A stretch of DNA of 64,000 bases from NCBI RefSeq assembly GCF_004345735.1, contig NZ_SLXL01000002.1, positions 62,001 through 126,000 on the forward strand, written 5' to 3'. The position numbers and the translations under genes are program-made. Below the pieces are notes generated by a model. It searched no databases. It worked only from the letters and a program-made list of their open reading frames with translations, and was not told where the DNA came from. The DNA comes from Rhodovulum adriaticum (lineage in GTDB: Bacteria; Pseudomonadota; Alphaproteobacteria; Rhodobacterales; Rhodobacteraceae). Of this stretch, positions 1 through 13,279 are shown piece by piece (within the stretch, counting starts at the first letter, position 1; each line of letters opens with the position of its first letter).

Positions 1-3772
<3,772 letters not shown>

Positions 3773-3884
3773 TCCCCCGGCACGATCTTGCCCATACTGG
3801 CCGCGCCCCGGTGACAAGGGGCGCGCAAATCCCTATAAGTGGGGCAATGTTGGGCACAGACCACAACCACATGAGGCAAGATCA

Positions 3885-4460
3885 ATGCAATACGGCAAGA
3901 CGGGCGGCCGGTTCACCCGCCGCGGATTTCTGACGGCGGCGGGCGCGACGTCGGCGCTTGCGGCCTGTAGCAACGGGGTGGGCAGCGACGGCGCCCTGAC
4001 CATCGACAGCCGCGTCGACAACACGCGCAACTACCTGTTCTCGCGCTACCCGGACGCGGAATTGCTGGCGAACAAGGCGCAGGGCATCCTGTGGATGCCG
4101 CTGATCACCAAGGCCGGCCTGGGCCTGGGCGGGGCCTTCGGGCGCGGCGCGCTGCGGATCGACAACGTGACAGTCGATTACTACTCGGCCACGCAGGCCA
4201 GTATCGGGTTGCAGATCGGGGCGCAGCAATACGCCCATGCGCTGTTCTTCATGACGCCCGAGGCGCTGCGCGATTTCCGGGCTGGGGGCGGCTGGTCTGC
4301 CGGGGGCGATATCGAATACGCGGTGCGCGATCAGGGCGGCAACCTGTCGGCCCGAACGCTGACCGCGCTGGACCCGGTGATCGCGCTGATCTTTGGCCAA
4401 CAGGGCCTGATCGTCGGTGCCTCGCTTGAGGGGACGAAATACACCCGGATCATCCCCTGA
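3885..4460 (+). CDS. SYLF/Ysc84-type lipid-binding domain lipoprotein with Tat-like signal
   Basis: The 191-residue protein starts with a twin-arginine segment (FTRRGFLTAAG) and a lipobox ending at Cys28 (SALAAC), so it is probably an exported lipoprotein. The remainder (LLANKAQGILWMPLITKAGLGLGGAFGRGAL, then VDYYSATQASIGLQIG) matches the SYLF domain, which binds phosphoinositides in eukaryotes and has no settled role in bacteria. It stands alone, 112 bases after hemB and convergent with the phytoene-synthase-like gene. Fold assignment is good; cellular role unknown. Confidence 0.82.
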   Translation: MQYGKTGGRFTRRGFLTAAGATSALAACSNGVGSDGALTIDSRVDNTRNYLFSRYPDAELLANKAQGILWMPLITKAGLGLGGAFGRGALRIDNVTVDYYSATQASIGLQIGAQQYAHALFFMTPEALRDFRAGGGWSAGGDIEYAVRDQGGNLSARTLTALDPVIALIFGQQGLIVGASLEGTKYTRIIP

Positions 4461-4493
4461 GGGGCCGCTGAACACGACCTCGCACGCAGATCG

Positions 4494-5261
4494 TTACCAG
4501 CCCCCAAGCATCGCGCGCCAGATAAGGCTGGCGCGCCGGGCCGTTTCAGATGCGTCCAATGCCCCGGCCGCCACGCGGCCGGGGCTCTTTTCTGCCCGCC
4601 GCAGCACCGGCCCCGCGCGCCATGCCATACGTGCCGCAGGAACCGCCGCCGCCGGGATGTCCCCGCGCGCCGCTCTGGCCCGCGCAAGACGATCCAGACC
4701 CGTGCGGGCCAGTTGCACCACCGCCTGCGGCCGCCCGTCAACCAGCGGGATACGCCCCCGCGTTTCCAGCTCGGGCACCGCCACCAGCCAGTTCGCCAAA
4801 CCCATCGCGACGCCAAGGTCGCGCAGCGGCCCCGCCCCGCGCGGGGCGCCCATCACCGCGCCGGCCACCTCCAGCAAGGTGCCGCCGGTCGCCTCGATAT
4901 GGGTCAGGAACGCAGCCTCATCCGCGAACGGCTCGCGGTAGGCATCCCAGCGGCGCGCCAGCACCAGCGCGTCCAGCGCCTGCGCATCCCCCGGCGCCAG
5001 AACCTGCGACAGCGGCGTTGCGACCTCGTGCCGACGCACGGGGCCGCCCTGGGCGATTTCCTCCAGCACATCGCGCCACCATTGCAGGCGCATTTCGGCG
5101 ATCATCGGTTCCGCCGTCACCCACGGGGCACGGGCCACCTCGACGTTGAAGGCAAAGAGCGGCAAGAGCCGCGCACGCGCCACAACCGGGGCCGCCATCG
5201 CCACGCGAAAGCGGTCCGGGTCGCCGCGGCGGACGATCTCGGCGCAGGCATCCAGCGTCAT
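4494..5261 (-). CDS. Squalene/phytoene synthase family protein
   Basis: The 255-residue protein has the alpha-helical trans-isoprenyl-diphosphate fold signature regions: RFRVAMAAPVVARARLLPLFAFNVEVARAP near the start and MIAEMRLQWWRDVLEEI around residues 53-69. The Asp-rich DxxxD motifs of true CrtB are not clear, so this is more like the short NDUFAF6-type homologues common in alphaproteobacteria, for which I know no proven reaction. Its ATG overlaps the stop of the upstream methyltransferase by four bases, so the two are translationally coupled downstream of cimA. Confidence 0.75.
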   Translation of the reverse strand: MTLDACAEIVRRGDPDRFRVAMAAPVVARARLLPLFAFNVEVARAPWVTAEPMIAEMRLQWWRDVLEEIAQGGPVRRHEVATPLSQVLAPGDAQALDALVLARRWDAYREPFADEAAFLTHIEATGGTLLEVAGAVMGAPRGAGPLRDLGVAMGLANWLVAVPELETRGRIPLVDGRPQAVVQLARTGLDRLARARAARGDIPAAAVPAARMAWRAGPVLRRAEKSPGRVAAGALDASETARRASLIWRAMLGGW

Positions 5262-5974
5262 GCCGGGCGCACCACCGACAGCAGATAGCCATACTCGGCC
5301 CGGTGCGCGCGCCAGGTGGCGATCTCGGCCTCGTTTTCATCCAGAACCGCGGCCAGCGCCGCTGACGCGCCCGGGCGCAGTTCGGCGATGCGGGCTTCCA
5401 GCGGGGTAAAGTACGCCTCCCACGCGGCATCGGACAGGGGGCGCTGGCCGACCACGTCATATCCCGCTGCCGCGATCTGCGCGTTCACGCCGGCGATATC
5501 GGTCATCTGCGGGTATTCCCGTTCCCAATAGGCGCGTGCCGCATCGGACGGCCTGTCCGTGAACCAGCAGGCCTGCGAAAACGCCACCGCGCCGCCGGGG
5601 GCAAGGACCGTGCGCCACGCGGTCAGCGCCTCGGTCACCCCCAGGAAATAAACCGCGCCCGCCGACCAGATCAGGTCATAGGGGCCCGACAGCGCCCCCA
5701 TGTCGCCCTGCCGGACGGTAACACGCGGGTCCGTGATAAAGCGCCTGGCCGCCTGCGCGACGAAACCATCATACAGGTCCAGCGCCTCGACCGTGCCGTC
5801 GGGCACATGAGCCAGCAGACCGGCAATATCGTCCCCCGGCCCGCAACCGGCATCGCAGATCGCCCCGTCGTGCGGCACGCCCGCAAGGGATAGCGCCCAA
5901 TCCAAGCTGTCCCGGTCTCCCGGCCCCTCGCGCGGCAGGTCGCTGTGCAGGGTAAAGAACGCGTCCCAATCCAT
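5258..5974 (-). CDS. Class I SAM-dependent methyltransferase, trans-aconitate-methyltransferase-like
   Basis: The 238-residue protein shows the Rossmann SAM-binding loop ICDAGCGPGDDIAGLL at about residues 39-54, the acidic end of strand 2 (VEALDLYDGFVAQAARR) and a motif IV region (YDLIWSAGAVYFLGV). The target is not deducible; the overall pattern resembles small-molecule (Tam-like) methyltransferases. The ATG overlaps the cimA stop as TGATG. A GTG three bases upstream would give GTGA coupling instead. It lies between cimA and the phytoene-synthase-like gene in one tight minus-strand run. Confidence 0.8.
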   Translation of the reverse strand: MDWDAFFTLHSDLPREGPGDRDSLDWALSLAGVPHDGAICDAGCGPGDDIAGLLAHVPDGTVEALDLYDGFVAQAARRFITDPRVTVRQGDMGALSGPYDLIWSAGAVYFLGVTEALTAWRTVLAPGGAVAFSQACWFTDRPSDAARAYWEREYPQMTDIAGVNAQIAAAGYDVVGQRPLSDAAWEAYFTPLEARIAELRPGASAALAAVLDENEAEIATWRAHRAEYGYLLSVVRPA

Positions 5975-7590
5975 CACTCCGCTCCGTCACGCACCAGTTT
6001 CCAGATGATCGCATCCAGCAGCGCCTCGAACGAGGCGTCGACGATGTTGGGCGACACGCCCACCGTGGACCAGCGCCGCCCCTGCCCGTCTGCGCTGTCG
6101 ATGATGACGCGGGTCACCGCCTCGGTCCCGCCATTGGTGATGCGCACCTTGAAATCCACCAGACGCATGTCGTCGATATAACGCTGGTAGGTGCCCAGGT
6201 CCTTGGCCAGCGCGCGCGACAGGGCGTTGACCGGCCCCCGGTCGTTGCCCTGCGCGTCCAGGCTTTCGGAGACCGACAGCTTGCGCTCGCCATCCACCAG
6301 CAGGACGACCACCGCCTCGGACAGGCTGATCGGGCGGCCCTTCTCGTCGCGGCGGCGTTCCACCGTCACGCGATAGCGTTTCACCTTGAAGAATTCGGGC
6401 AACTGCCCCAGGTGCCGCCGCGCCACCAACTCGAAACTGGCCTGCGCGGTGTCATAGGAATAGCCCTGCCCCTCGCGCGTCTTGATCTCGTCCAGGATGG
6501 TGGGCAGCGCGGGATTGTCGCGCGCGACCTCCAGCCCGGCCTCGGCCAGGCGGCGGCGCAGGTTGGACTGCCCGGCCTGGTTGGACATCGGGATGATGCG
6601 CGCGTTGCCCACGGTTTCGGGCACGATGTGTTCGTAGGTGGTGGGGTCTTTCAGGATCGCGCTGGCATGCAACCCCGCCTTGTGCGCAAAGGCCGAGGCC
6701 CCGACATAGGGCGCGCTTTTCAGCGGCACGCGGTTCAGGATGTCGTCCAGCACGCGCGAAACGTGGGTAAGGCCCGACAGCGCCTTGTCGGTGATGCCGG
6801 TGTCGAACCGGCTGGCAAAGGGTTCTTTCAGTGCCAGCGTGGGGATCAGCGTTGTCAGGTTGGCATTGCCGCAGCGTTCGCCCAGCCCGTTCAGCGTACC
6901 CTGTACCTGCCGTGCGCCCGCCTGCACCGCCGCCAGGCTGCCCGCCACCGCGTTGCCGGTGTCGTCATGGGTGTGGATGCCCAGCACATCGCCGGGGATG
7001 CCGCGGGCGATCACCGACGCCGTGATCTCGCCGATTTCGCCCGGCAGGGTGCCGCCATTGGTGTCGCACAGCACGATCCAGCGGGCGCCTGCGTCATGCG
7101 CAGCCTTCAGGCAGTCAAAGGCATAATCGGCATCCGCCTTCCACCCGTCAAAGAAATGCTCCGCGTCGAACAGAACCTCGCGCCCCTGTGCAACGGCATG
7201 GGCCACCGATTGCGCGATGGAGGTGATGTTTTCGTCCAGCGTGATCCCCAACGCCGTGGTGACGTGGAAATCATGCGTCTTGCCCACCAGACAGACCGCC
7301 GGGGTGCCCGCGTTCAGAACGCCGGCCAGAACCTCGTCATTCTCGGCAGAGCGCCCCGCGCGTTTCGTCATGCCAAAGGCGGTCATGCGGGCGCGGGTCT
7401 GCGGCGCGGCCTCGAAAAAGGCGCTGTCGGTGGGGTTGGCGCCGGGCCAGCCGCCCTCGATGTAATCCACGCCCAGATCGTCCAGCATCCGGGCGATGCG
7501 CACCTTTTCAGCGGTAGAGAACTGCACGCCCTGTGTCTGTTGCCCGTCGCGCAGGGTGGTGTCGTAAAGGTAGAGGCGTTCGCGGGTCAT
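5974..7590 (-). CDS. cimA: (R)-citramalate synthase
   Basis: CimA condenses pyruvate with acetyl-CoA to citramalate, the first step of the threonine-independent route to 2-oxobutyrate and isoleucine. The 538-residue protein has the HMGL-like TIM barrel (YDTTLRDGQQTQGVQFS near the start; metal-site IHTHDDTGNAVA) and a C-terminal LeuA-type regulatory domain (TYQRYIDDMRLVDFKVRITNGG). Length and the GARQVQGTLNGLGERCGN segment fit CimA better than LeuA, which lacks the GQQTQGV signature. The start chosen is MTRERLYLYDTTLRD; an upstream in-frame start would add only nine non-conserved residues. It feeds the same branched-chain pathway as ilvIH at 61-63 kb. Confidence 0.92.
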   Translation of the reverse strand: MTRERLYLYDTTLRDGQQTQGVQFSTAEKVRIARMLDDLGVDYIEGGWPGANPTDSAFFEAAPQTRARMTAFGMTKRAGRSAENDEVLAGVLNAGTPAVCLVGKTHDFHVTTALGITLDENITSIAQSVAHAVAQGREVLFDAEHFFDGWKADADYAFDCLKAAHDAGARWIVLCDTNGGTLPGEIGEITASVIARGIPGDVLGIHTHDDTGNAVAGSLAAVQAGARQVQGTLNGLGERCGNANLTTLIPTLALKEPFASRFDTGITDKALSGLTHVSRVLDDILNRVPLKSAPYVGASAFAHKAGLHASAILKDPTTYEHIVPETVGNARIIPMSNQAGQSNLRRRLAEAGLEVARDNPALPTILDEIKTREGQGYSYDTAQASFELVARRHLGQLPEFFKVKRYRVTVERRRDEKGRPISLSEAVVVLLVDGERKLSVSESLDAQGNDRGPVNALSRALAKDLGTYQRYIDDMRLVDFKVRITNGGTEAVTRVIIDSADGQGRRWSTVGVSPNIVDASFEALLDAIIWKLVRDGAE

Positions 7591-7622
7591 CGGTACGGCT
7601 CCATAACCGCCCAACACCGCCC

Positions 7623-7695
7623 GGGGCGCTTGCGGCCCGGGCAGCGCCCGTCCCGCCCCCCACGGGGCGGGCGCTTCTCGCCCACCCCGCCGGGC
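7623..7695 (-). terminator. GC-rich hairpin region between cysS and cimA
   Basis: The 133-base gap after cysS on the minus strand contains nested inverted repeats, the strongest being AGCGCCCGCCCC pairing with GGGGCGGG...GGGCGCT. There is no long T tract, so intrinsic termination is possible but not certain. Confidence 0.4.
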
Positions 7696-7723
7696 CGGGC
7701 GCCGCCCTGTGTCGCGCTTGGGG

Positions 7724-9109
7724 TCATTTAAGGCCCTCCAGCTTGGCAGGGTCGAAACCCGCGCCGGGCACCAGTTCCACCCCCGCCTTGCTCATCCGAA
7801 CCTCGACACCCGCAGCGGTCAGCGCGGCCTTGAACGCATCCACCTGCGCGAAATCCTTGGTCTGCATCGCCTCTGCCCGCAAGGCGGCCAGTTTCTCGGC
7901 GAACGCGGCCAGATCCGCCCCGCCCGTTGCTGTCCATGCCCCCATTTCGTCGGACAACAGCCCCATCAAACCCGCCGAGGCCTTCAGCCCAGCCGCGTCG
8001 CCCTCGCCCGCCAGACGGTGCAGCACCGCGATCGCGCCCGCCGTGTTCAGGTCGTCGGCAAGTGCTGCGATCACCTCGGGCGCGGGGCTGGGCGCGGGTT
8101 CGACGCCCGCGATCAGGCCACGCCACTTGCGCAGCGTGCTTTCCGCCTCGCGCGCCTTTTCCGACGTCCAATCCATCGGCTTGCGGTAATGCGTCGACAG
8201 GAACACGAAGCGGATCACCTCGCCCGGAATGCCTGGCTGGCCGTCATGCCCCGCCAGCAGGTCATGCACGGTAAAGAAGTTGCCCAGCGACTTGGACATC
8301 TTCTTGCCCTCAACCTGCAGCATCTCGTTATGCATCCAGACGCGGGCGAAATCGCTGCCCGGATGGGCGCAGCAGCTTTGCGCGATCTCGTTTTCGTGGT
8401 GCGGAAAGGTCAGGTCGTTGCCGCCGCCGTGGATGTCGAATGTCTCTCCCAGCAGGTCATGCGCCATGGCCGAGCATTCGATATGCCAGCCCGGCCGCCC
8501 CCGGCCCCAAGGGCTGTCCCATCCCGGCTGGTCGGGGGTCGAGGGCTTCCACAACACGAAATCCATCGGGTCGCGCTTGTAGGGCGCGACCTCTACCCGG
8601 GCACCTGCAATCATGTCATCGACCGACCGCCCCGACAGCCGACCATAGGCGGCATAGCTGTTCACGTCGAACAGCACATGGCCCTCGGCGGCGTAGGCAT
8701 GGCCCTTTTCGACCAGCGCCTCGATCATCGCGATCATCTGGCCGATATAGGCGGTCGCGCGGGGCATATGCGACGGCTCCAGCGCGCCCAAGGCGCCCAT
8801 ATCCTCCAGGAACCACTGGGTGGTTTCGGCGGTGATCGTGTCGATGGGCCGCCCGCTTTCATCCGCGCGGGCGATGATCTTGTCGTCTACATCCGTGAAG
8901 TTGCGGACATAGGTGACGTGATCGGGCCCGTAGACATGGCGCAGCAGGCGAAACAGCACGTCGAACACCACCACGGGCCGCGCGTTACCCAGATGCGCGC
9001 GGTCATAGACGGTGGGGCCACAGACATACATGCGCACGTTGTTCGGATCGATCGGTTCGAACCGTTCTTTCTGGCGAGTTCTGGTGTTGTAGAGCGTAAT
9101 CTGGGTCAT
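7724..9109 (-). CDS. cysS: Cysteinyl-tRNA synthetase
   Basis: CysS charges tRNA-Cys in the cytoplasm. The 461-residue protein has the class I HIGH-like motif HLGN (residues 39-42) after the zinc cysteine in YVCGPTVYD (C30), the zinc-binding [10 protein letters not shown] and [15 protein letters not shown] segments, and KMSKS in [11 protein letters not shown]. The [15 protein letters not shown] start matches the family; an open frame continues 63 bases upstream without conserved residues and would approach the pst promoter region. Confident housekeeping assignment. Confidence 0.97.
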   Translation of the reverse strand: MTQITLYNTRTRQKERFEPIDPNNVRMYVCGPTVYDRAHLGNARPVVVFDVLFRLLRHVYGPDHVTYVRNFTDVDDKIIARADESGRPIDTITAETTQWFLEDMGALGALEPSHMPRATAYIGQMIAMIEALVEKGHAYAAEGHVLFDVNSYAAYGRLSGRSVDDMIAGARVEVAPYKRDPMDFVLWKPSTPDQPGWDSPWGRGRPGWHIECSAMAHDLLGETFDIHGGGNDLTFPHHENEIAQSCCAHPGSDFARVWMHNEMLQVEGKKMSKSLGNFFTVHDLLAGHDGQPGIPGEVIRFVFLSTHYRKPMDWTSEKAREAESTLRKWRGLIAGVEPAPSPAPEVIAALADDLNTAGAIAVLHRLAGEGDAAGLKASAGLMGLLSDEMGAWTATGGADLAAFAEKLAALRAEAMQTKDFAQVDAFKAALTAAGVEVRMSKAGVELVPGAGFDPAKLEGLK

Positions 9110-9210
9110 GCGTCCGTCCTTCGCGCGCGTTCCGCGTCGGGTTTGGCACATTCCGAAGTGGAAGGAAATCAAAAGGCCCCGGCCTTTCGATCAGCCCCTC
9201 CCCACGCGCC

Positions 9211-9243
9211 CTGTCATATTTCCGTTACAAAATTATTACAAAA
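9211..9243 (+). promoter_or_regulatory. Pho box (three 11-bp PhoB half-site repeats) upstream of pstS
   Basis: Three contiguous 11-bp units read CTGTCATATTT, CCGTTACAAAA and TTATTACAAAA. The first matches the PhoB half-site consensus CTGTCAT followed by an AT-rich spacer, and the spacing is exact. The block ends 73 bases before the pstS ATG. PhoB itself is encoded at the end of this operon, which suggests autoregulation. Confidence 0.85.
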
Positions 9244-9316
9244 GCATTGCAGCCTATCGATAGGGGTCGGGGGCAGGTGCGAATCTGCGCCCGAAATTCA
9301 ATCTTCAGGAGCTCTC

Positions 9317-10348
9317 ATGTCCTATATCAAAGTGACCGCCTCCGCGCTGGCGATTGCCGCCGTTTCGGCCACCGCCGCCGCCGCGCGCGACAACGTTCAG
9401 GTCGCCGGTTCGTCGACCGTTCTGCCCTACGCCTCGATCGTTGCCGAGCTGTTCGGCGAGAACTTCGACTTCCCGACCCCGGTCGTGGAATCGGGTGGCT
9501 CCTCGGCCGGCCTGAAGCGTTTCTGCGAAGGCGTCGGCGAGAACACCATCGACGTGGCCAACGCCTCGCGCGCCATCCGCGAAAAAGAGATCAAGGCCTG
9601 TGCCGAAGCCGGCGTGACCGACATCATCCAGGTCCGCATCGGCTATGACGGCATCGTCTTCGCCAGCCAGATCGACGGCCCGGCCTTCACCGCCTTCGAA
9701 CCGTCGGACTGGTTCAACGCCCTGGCCGCCGAACTGCCGGTGGACGGTGCCATGGTCACCAACCCGAACATGACCTGGGCCGATGCCAACGCCGACCTGC
9801 CGGCCGTTGAAATCGCCGCCTTCATCCCGGGCACCAAGCACGGCACCCGCGAAGTCTTCGAAGAGAAGGTCCTGCTGCAGGGCTGCGAAGACACCGGCGC
9901 CATGGCCGCCATGATGGAAATGGGCATGTCGGAAGACGACGCCGAGGACGCCTGCATGGCGGTCCGCACCGATGGCAAGTCGGTCGACATCGACGGCGAC
10001 TACACCGAGACCCTGGCCCGCATCGACGCCAACCCGAACGGCCTGGGCGTCTTCGGCCTGGCCTTCTACGAAAACAACACCGACAAGCTGAAAGTGGCCA
10101 CCATGTCGGGTGTTGCCCCCTCGACCGAAACCATCGCCACCGGCGAGTACCCGGTTTCGCGTCCGCTGTACTTCTACATCAAGAAGGCCCACATCGGCGT
10201 GATCCCCGGCCTGAAGGAATACGCCGAGTTCTTCGTTTCTGACGAGATCGCCGGCCCCGATGGCCCGCTGGCCCAGTACGGCCTGGTTTCCGACCCGGAA
10301 CTGGCCGCGACCCAGGCGATGATCGCCAACGAAGAGACCATGAAGTAA
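9317..10348 (+). CDS. pstS: Phosphate ABC transporter periplasmic binding protein
   Basis: PstS captures inorganic phosphate in the periplasm and delivers it to PstCA. The 343-residue protein has a Sec signal peptide (VTASALAIAAVSATAAAA) and the phosphate-site segments VAGSSTVLPYASIVAELF, ESGGSSAGLKRFCEG and NASRAIREKEI. The start is the ATG after CAGGAG; the frame is open far upstream but only as a shadow of cysS. Codon use is strongly biased to C-ending codons, as expected of a highly expressed gene. First gene of pstSCAB-phoU-phoB. Confidence 0.97.
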   Translation: MSYIKVTASALAIAAVSATAAAARDNVQVAGSSTVLPYASIVAELFGENFDFPTPVVESGGSSAGLKRFCEGVGENTIDVANASRAIREKEIKACAEAGVTDIIQVRIGYDGIVFASQIDGPAFTAFEPSDWFNALAAELPVDGAMVTNPNMTWADANADLPAVEIAAFIPGTKHGTREVFEEKVLLQGCEDTGAMAAMMEMGMSEDDAEDACMAVRTDGKSVDIDGDYTETLARIDANPNGLGVFGLAFYENNTDKLKVATMSGVAPSTETIATGEYPVSRPLYFYIKKAHIGVIPGLKEYAEFFVSDEIAGPDGPLAQYGLVSDPELAATQAMIANEETMK

Positions 10349-10359
10349 TTCACGGTCCC

Positions 10360-10383
10360 GGGGACGGCGGCACCGCCGTCCCC
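10360..10383 (+). terminator. Strong stem-loop between pstS and pstC
   Basis: GGGGACGGCGG pairs perfectly with CCGCCGTCCCC around a tiny loop, 11 bases after the pstS stop. No T run follows. Such hairpins usually stabilise the upstream mRNA or cause partial termination, making PstS more abundant than the membrane subunits. Confidence 0.7.
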
Positions 10384-10423
10384 ACCCCTCCCTCTCAGGT
10401 CCTTCTCAGAATACGGAGCGGTC

Positions 10424-11887
10424 ATGCCAAGTCTCTGGCTCGTGCTTATCGTGCTTGCGCTCGCTGTCGCCGGTTATGTCATCGGTCGCAGAAAGGCGCT
10501 CGGCTCGGCCGGGGGCGACAGTCGCGCCCTCCATTCCCTGCCGTCCTATTACGGGTCGAACGTCGCGATCATGACGATCGTGCCTGCGTTCTTCATCATG
10601 GGCGTGTGGCTGCTGGTGCAGCCGCTGTATATCGACAACCAGATTTCAAAGACCCTGCCCGAAGAGGCCATCGCCGAAAGCAGCACGCGCGGCCTGGTCA
10701 TGAGCGACGTGCGCCGCGTGGCAGAGGGTCTGGATATCGCCGTCGCCGAAGGGGCGATGACGCGTGAATATGCCTCCAACATCCGTTCCGAATTTACCGA
10801 CGTGCGCGAACGCCTGGGCCAGGTCGGCGTGGCGCTCGGCTCGGAGGTCGACCACTTCGTGCTGCGGGCGGCGCAACAATATCGCAGCCTCGCCAATACC
10901 GGCCAGTTGCTGATGACGCTGGTGGTGCTGGGCGCCGCGACGGCAGGCTTTGCAGTGTCGGTCCTGCGAACGAATGCCGAGTTCCGCGCCCGCAACGTGG
11001 TCGAAACCGCGATCCGCTACCTGCTGGTCTTTGCCGCGACCGTGGCCATCCTGACCACCATCGGGATCGTGCTGTCGCTGGTTTTCAACACGATCGAGTT
11101 CTTCCGCCTTTACCCGGCGCGCGACTTCTTCTTCGGCACGACCTGGAGCCCCAGCTTCGGCGGCGGCTCGGAACTGGGCGTGGTGCCGCTGCTGTGGGGC
11201 ACCTTCTACATCTCGCTGATCGCGCTGGCAGTGGCGGTTCCGATCGGCCTGTTCGCTGCGGTCTATCTGTCGGAATACGCCAACTCGCACGTCCGCTCCG
11301 TCGCCAAGCCGCTGCTTGAGGTACTCGCCGGTATCCCCACCATCGTCTACGGTCTGTTCGCCCTGCTGACGGTCGGGCCGCTGCTGATGAAGGTTTTCGG
11401 GGATGAGGGCATCGGGGTCATGCAGGCCGGGACGGCGGTGATGACCGCGGGTCTGGTCATGGGGATCATGCTGATCCCCTTCGTCAGCTCGCTGTCCGAT
11501 GACATCATCAACGCGGTGCCGCAGGCCATGCGCGACGGCTCGCTGGGGCTGGGCGCAACGCAATCCGAAACGGTCAAGCAGGTCGTCCTGCCCGCCGCCC
11601 TGCCCGGCATCGTCGGCGCCATCCTGCTGGCGGCCAGCCGGGCCATCGGTGAAACGATGATCGTGGTGCTGGGGGCAGGTGCCGCAGCGCGCCTGTCGCT
11701 GAACCCCTTTGACGCCATGACGACGGTTACCGCGAAGGTCGTCAGCCAGCTGACCGGCGACGCCGATTTCGCCTCGCCCGAGGCGCTGGTCGCCTTTGCC
11801 CTGGGCATGACCCTCTTCGTCATCACGCTGGGCCTGAACGTGCTGGCCCTTTACATCGTGCGCAAATACCGGGAGCAGTACGAATGA
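10424..11887 (+). CDS. pstC: Phosphate ABC transporter permease PstC
   Basis: PstC is one of the two inner-membrane subunits of the high-affinity phosphate importer. The 487-residue protein is longer than the roughly 300-residue E. coli form, with an N-terminal extension of about 200 residues carrying extra membrane segments (WLVLIVLALAVAGYVIG; VAIMTIVPAFFIMGVWLLV) and a probable periplasmic segment. The conserved permease core follows (VPLLWGTFYISLIALAVAVPIGLFAA; EAA-type loop SLGLGATQSETVKQVVLPAA). Its stop overlaps pstA by four bases (ATGA). Confidence 0.95.
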   Translation: MPSLWLVLIVLALAVAGYVIGRRKALGSAGGDSRALHSLPSYYGSNVAIMTIVPAFFIMGVWLLVQPLYIDNQISKTLPEEAIAESSTRGLVMSDVRRVAEGLDIAVAEGAMTREYASNIRSEFTDVRERLGQVGVALGSEVDHFVLRAAQQYRSLANTGQLLMTLVVLGAATAGFAVSVLRTNAEFRARNVVETAIRYLLVFAATVAILTTIGIVLSLVFNTIEFFRLYPARDFFFGTTWSPSFGGGSELGVVPLLWGTFYISLIALAVAVPIGLFAAVYLSEYANSHVRSVAKPLLEVLAGIPTIVYGLFALLTVGPLLMKVFGDEGIGVMQAGTAVMTAGLVMGIMLIPFVSSLSDDIINAVPQAMRDGSLGLGATQSETVKQVVLPAALPGIVGAILLAASRAIGETMIVVLGAGAAARLSLNPFDAMTTVTAKVVSQLTGDADFASPEALVAFALGMTLFVITLGLNVLALYIVRKYREQYE

Positions 11888-13260
11888 CCGACGCAACCGC
11901 CAATTCCAGCCCGGAGGGCGCGGGCAAGGCCAGTTCCATCCTGGTCCCGGACGAGCGCACCCGCAAACGCAACGCAGCCGAGGCCCGTTTCCGCCTGTAT
12001 GGTCTGATCGCGGTGGGGATCGGCGTTCTGTGCGTGATCGCGCTGCTGGTGTCGATCGTGTTCAACGGCGTCGGGGCCTTTCAGCAGACCGGCTACACGC
12101 TGCAGATCGAGTTCAAGGAAGAGGTGCTGGACAAATCCGGCAATCGCGACCTCGAAGAGATCAAGACGGTCAAGACCTTCGCCTACAAACCGTTGCTGCG
12201 CGAGGCTGTCCTGCGCGAGATCCAGGCACGCGGCATCGACACGCCGCTGGCCGAGGCCAAGGTCAAGGGCTTCTCCTCGGAGTTGGACAACCTGTTCTCG
12301 GACGGTGCGGTGGGCAATCTGCGCAATGCCGTGCTGGCCAACCCTGACCTGATTGGCCAAACGGTTGAGTTGCGCATCCTCGCCTCGTCCCGCGTGGACG
12401 GCTACCTGAAAGGCCGCGTCACCCGCGAATCCATCGCCCGCGACAAGAACCTGGACGCGGTGCACCTGGATCTGGTGGACGCGCTGCGCGACGAAGGCGT
12501 GGTCAGCAAGGGCTTCAACCTGGCCTTCATCACCGGCCCCGACGCCTCTGACGCGCGGCCCGAACAGGCCGGCATGGGGGTGGCGATGCTGGGCTCGTTC
12601 TTCATGATGCTGGTGGTGCTGGGTCTCAGCCTGCCGATCGGGGTTGCTGCCTCGATCTATCTTGAGGAATTCGCCAAGCAGAGCCGGCTGACCGACCTTA
12701 TCGAGGTGAACATTTCCAACCTGGCCGCGGTGCCCTCCATCGTGTTCGGTATCCTTGGCCTGGCGGTGTTCATCCAGTTCGCGCACCTGCCGCAATCCGC
12801 GCCGCTGGTCGGCGGGCTGGTGCTGACGCTGATGACGCTGCCGACAATCATCATCTCGACCCGTGCGTCGCTGAAGGCGGTGCCGCCCTCCATCCGCGAT
12901 GCGGCCCTGGGCGTCGGCGCCTCTAAAATGCAGGCGGTGTTTCATCATGTCCTGCCGCTGGCCATGCCGGGCATTCTGACCGGCACGATCATCGGCCTGG
13001 CGCAAGCCCTGGGCGAAACCGCGCCGCTTCTGCTGATCGGGATGGTGGGCTACATTGCCTCGAACTACCCTGGCAGCGTTGCCGAGGGCTTCCTTGCCCC
13101 GAACTCGGCCATGCCTGCGCAGATCTTCGAATGGGCCAAACGCGCCGACCCGGCCTTCTATGAACGCGCCTGGGGCGGGATCATCATCCTGCTGGGCTTC
13201 CTGCTGACGATGAACATCATTGCCATCATCCTGCGCCGCCGGTTCGAGCGCCGCTGGTAA
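11884..13260 (+). CDS. pstA: Phosphate ABC transporter permease PstA
   Basis: PstA is the partner permease of PstC. At 458 residues it also has a long N-terminal extension: a transmembrane helix ([23 protein letters not shown]) followed by about 170 probably periplasmic residues before the conserved core ([60 protein letters not shown]). The ATG is translationally coupled to pstC. Extended PstC/PstA pairs are usual in this order. Confidence 0.95.
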   Translation: MTDATANSSPEGAGKASSILVPDERTRKRNAAEARFRLYGLIAVGIGVLCVIALLVSIVFNGVGAFQQTGYTLQIEFKEEVLDKSGNRDLEEIKTVKTFAYKPLLREAVLREIQARGIDTPLAEAKVKGFSSELDNLFSDGAVGNLRNAVLANPDLIGQTVELRILASSRVDGYLKGRVTRESIARDKNLDAVHLDLVDALRDEGVVSKGFNLAFITGPDASDARPEQAGMGVAMLGSFFMMLVVLGLSLPIGVAASIYLEEFAKQSRLTDLIEVNISNLAAVPSIVFGILGLAVFIQFAHLPQSAPLVGGLVLTLMTLPTIIISTRASLKAVPPSIRDAALGVGASKMQAVFHHVLPLAMPGILTGTIIGLAQALGETAPLLLIGMVGYIASNYPGSVAEGFLAPNSAMPAQIFEWAKRADPAFYERAWGGIIILLGFLLTMNIIAIILRRRFERRW

Positions 13261-13279
13261 GTCCCGAAAGGACGAAGCC

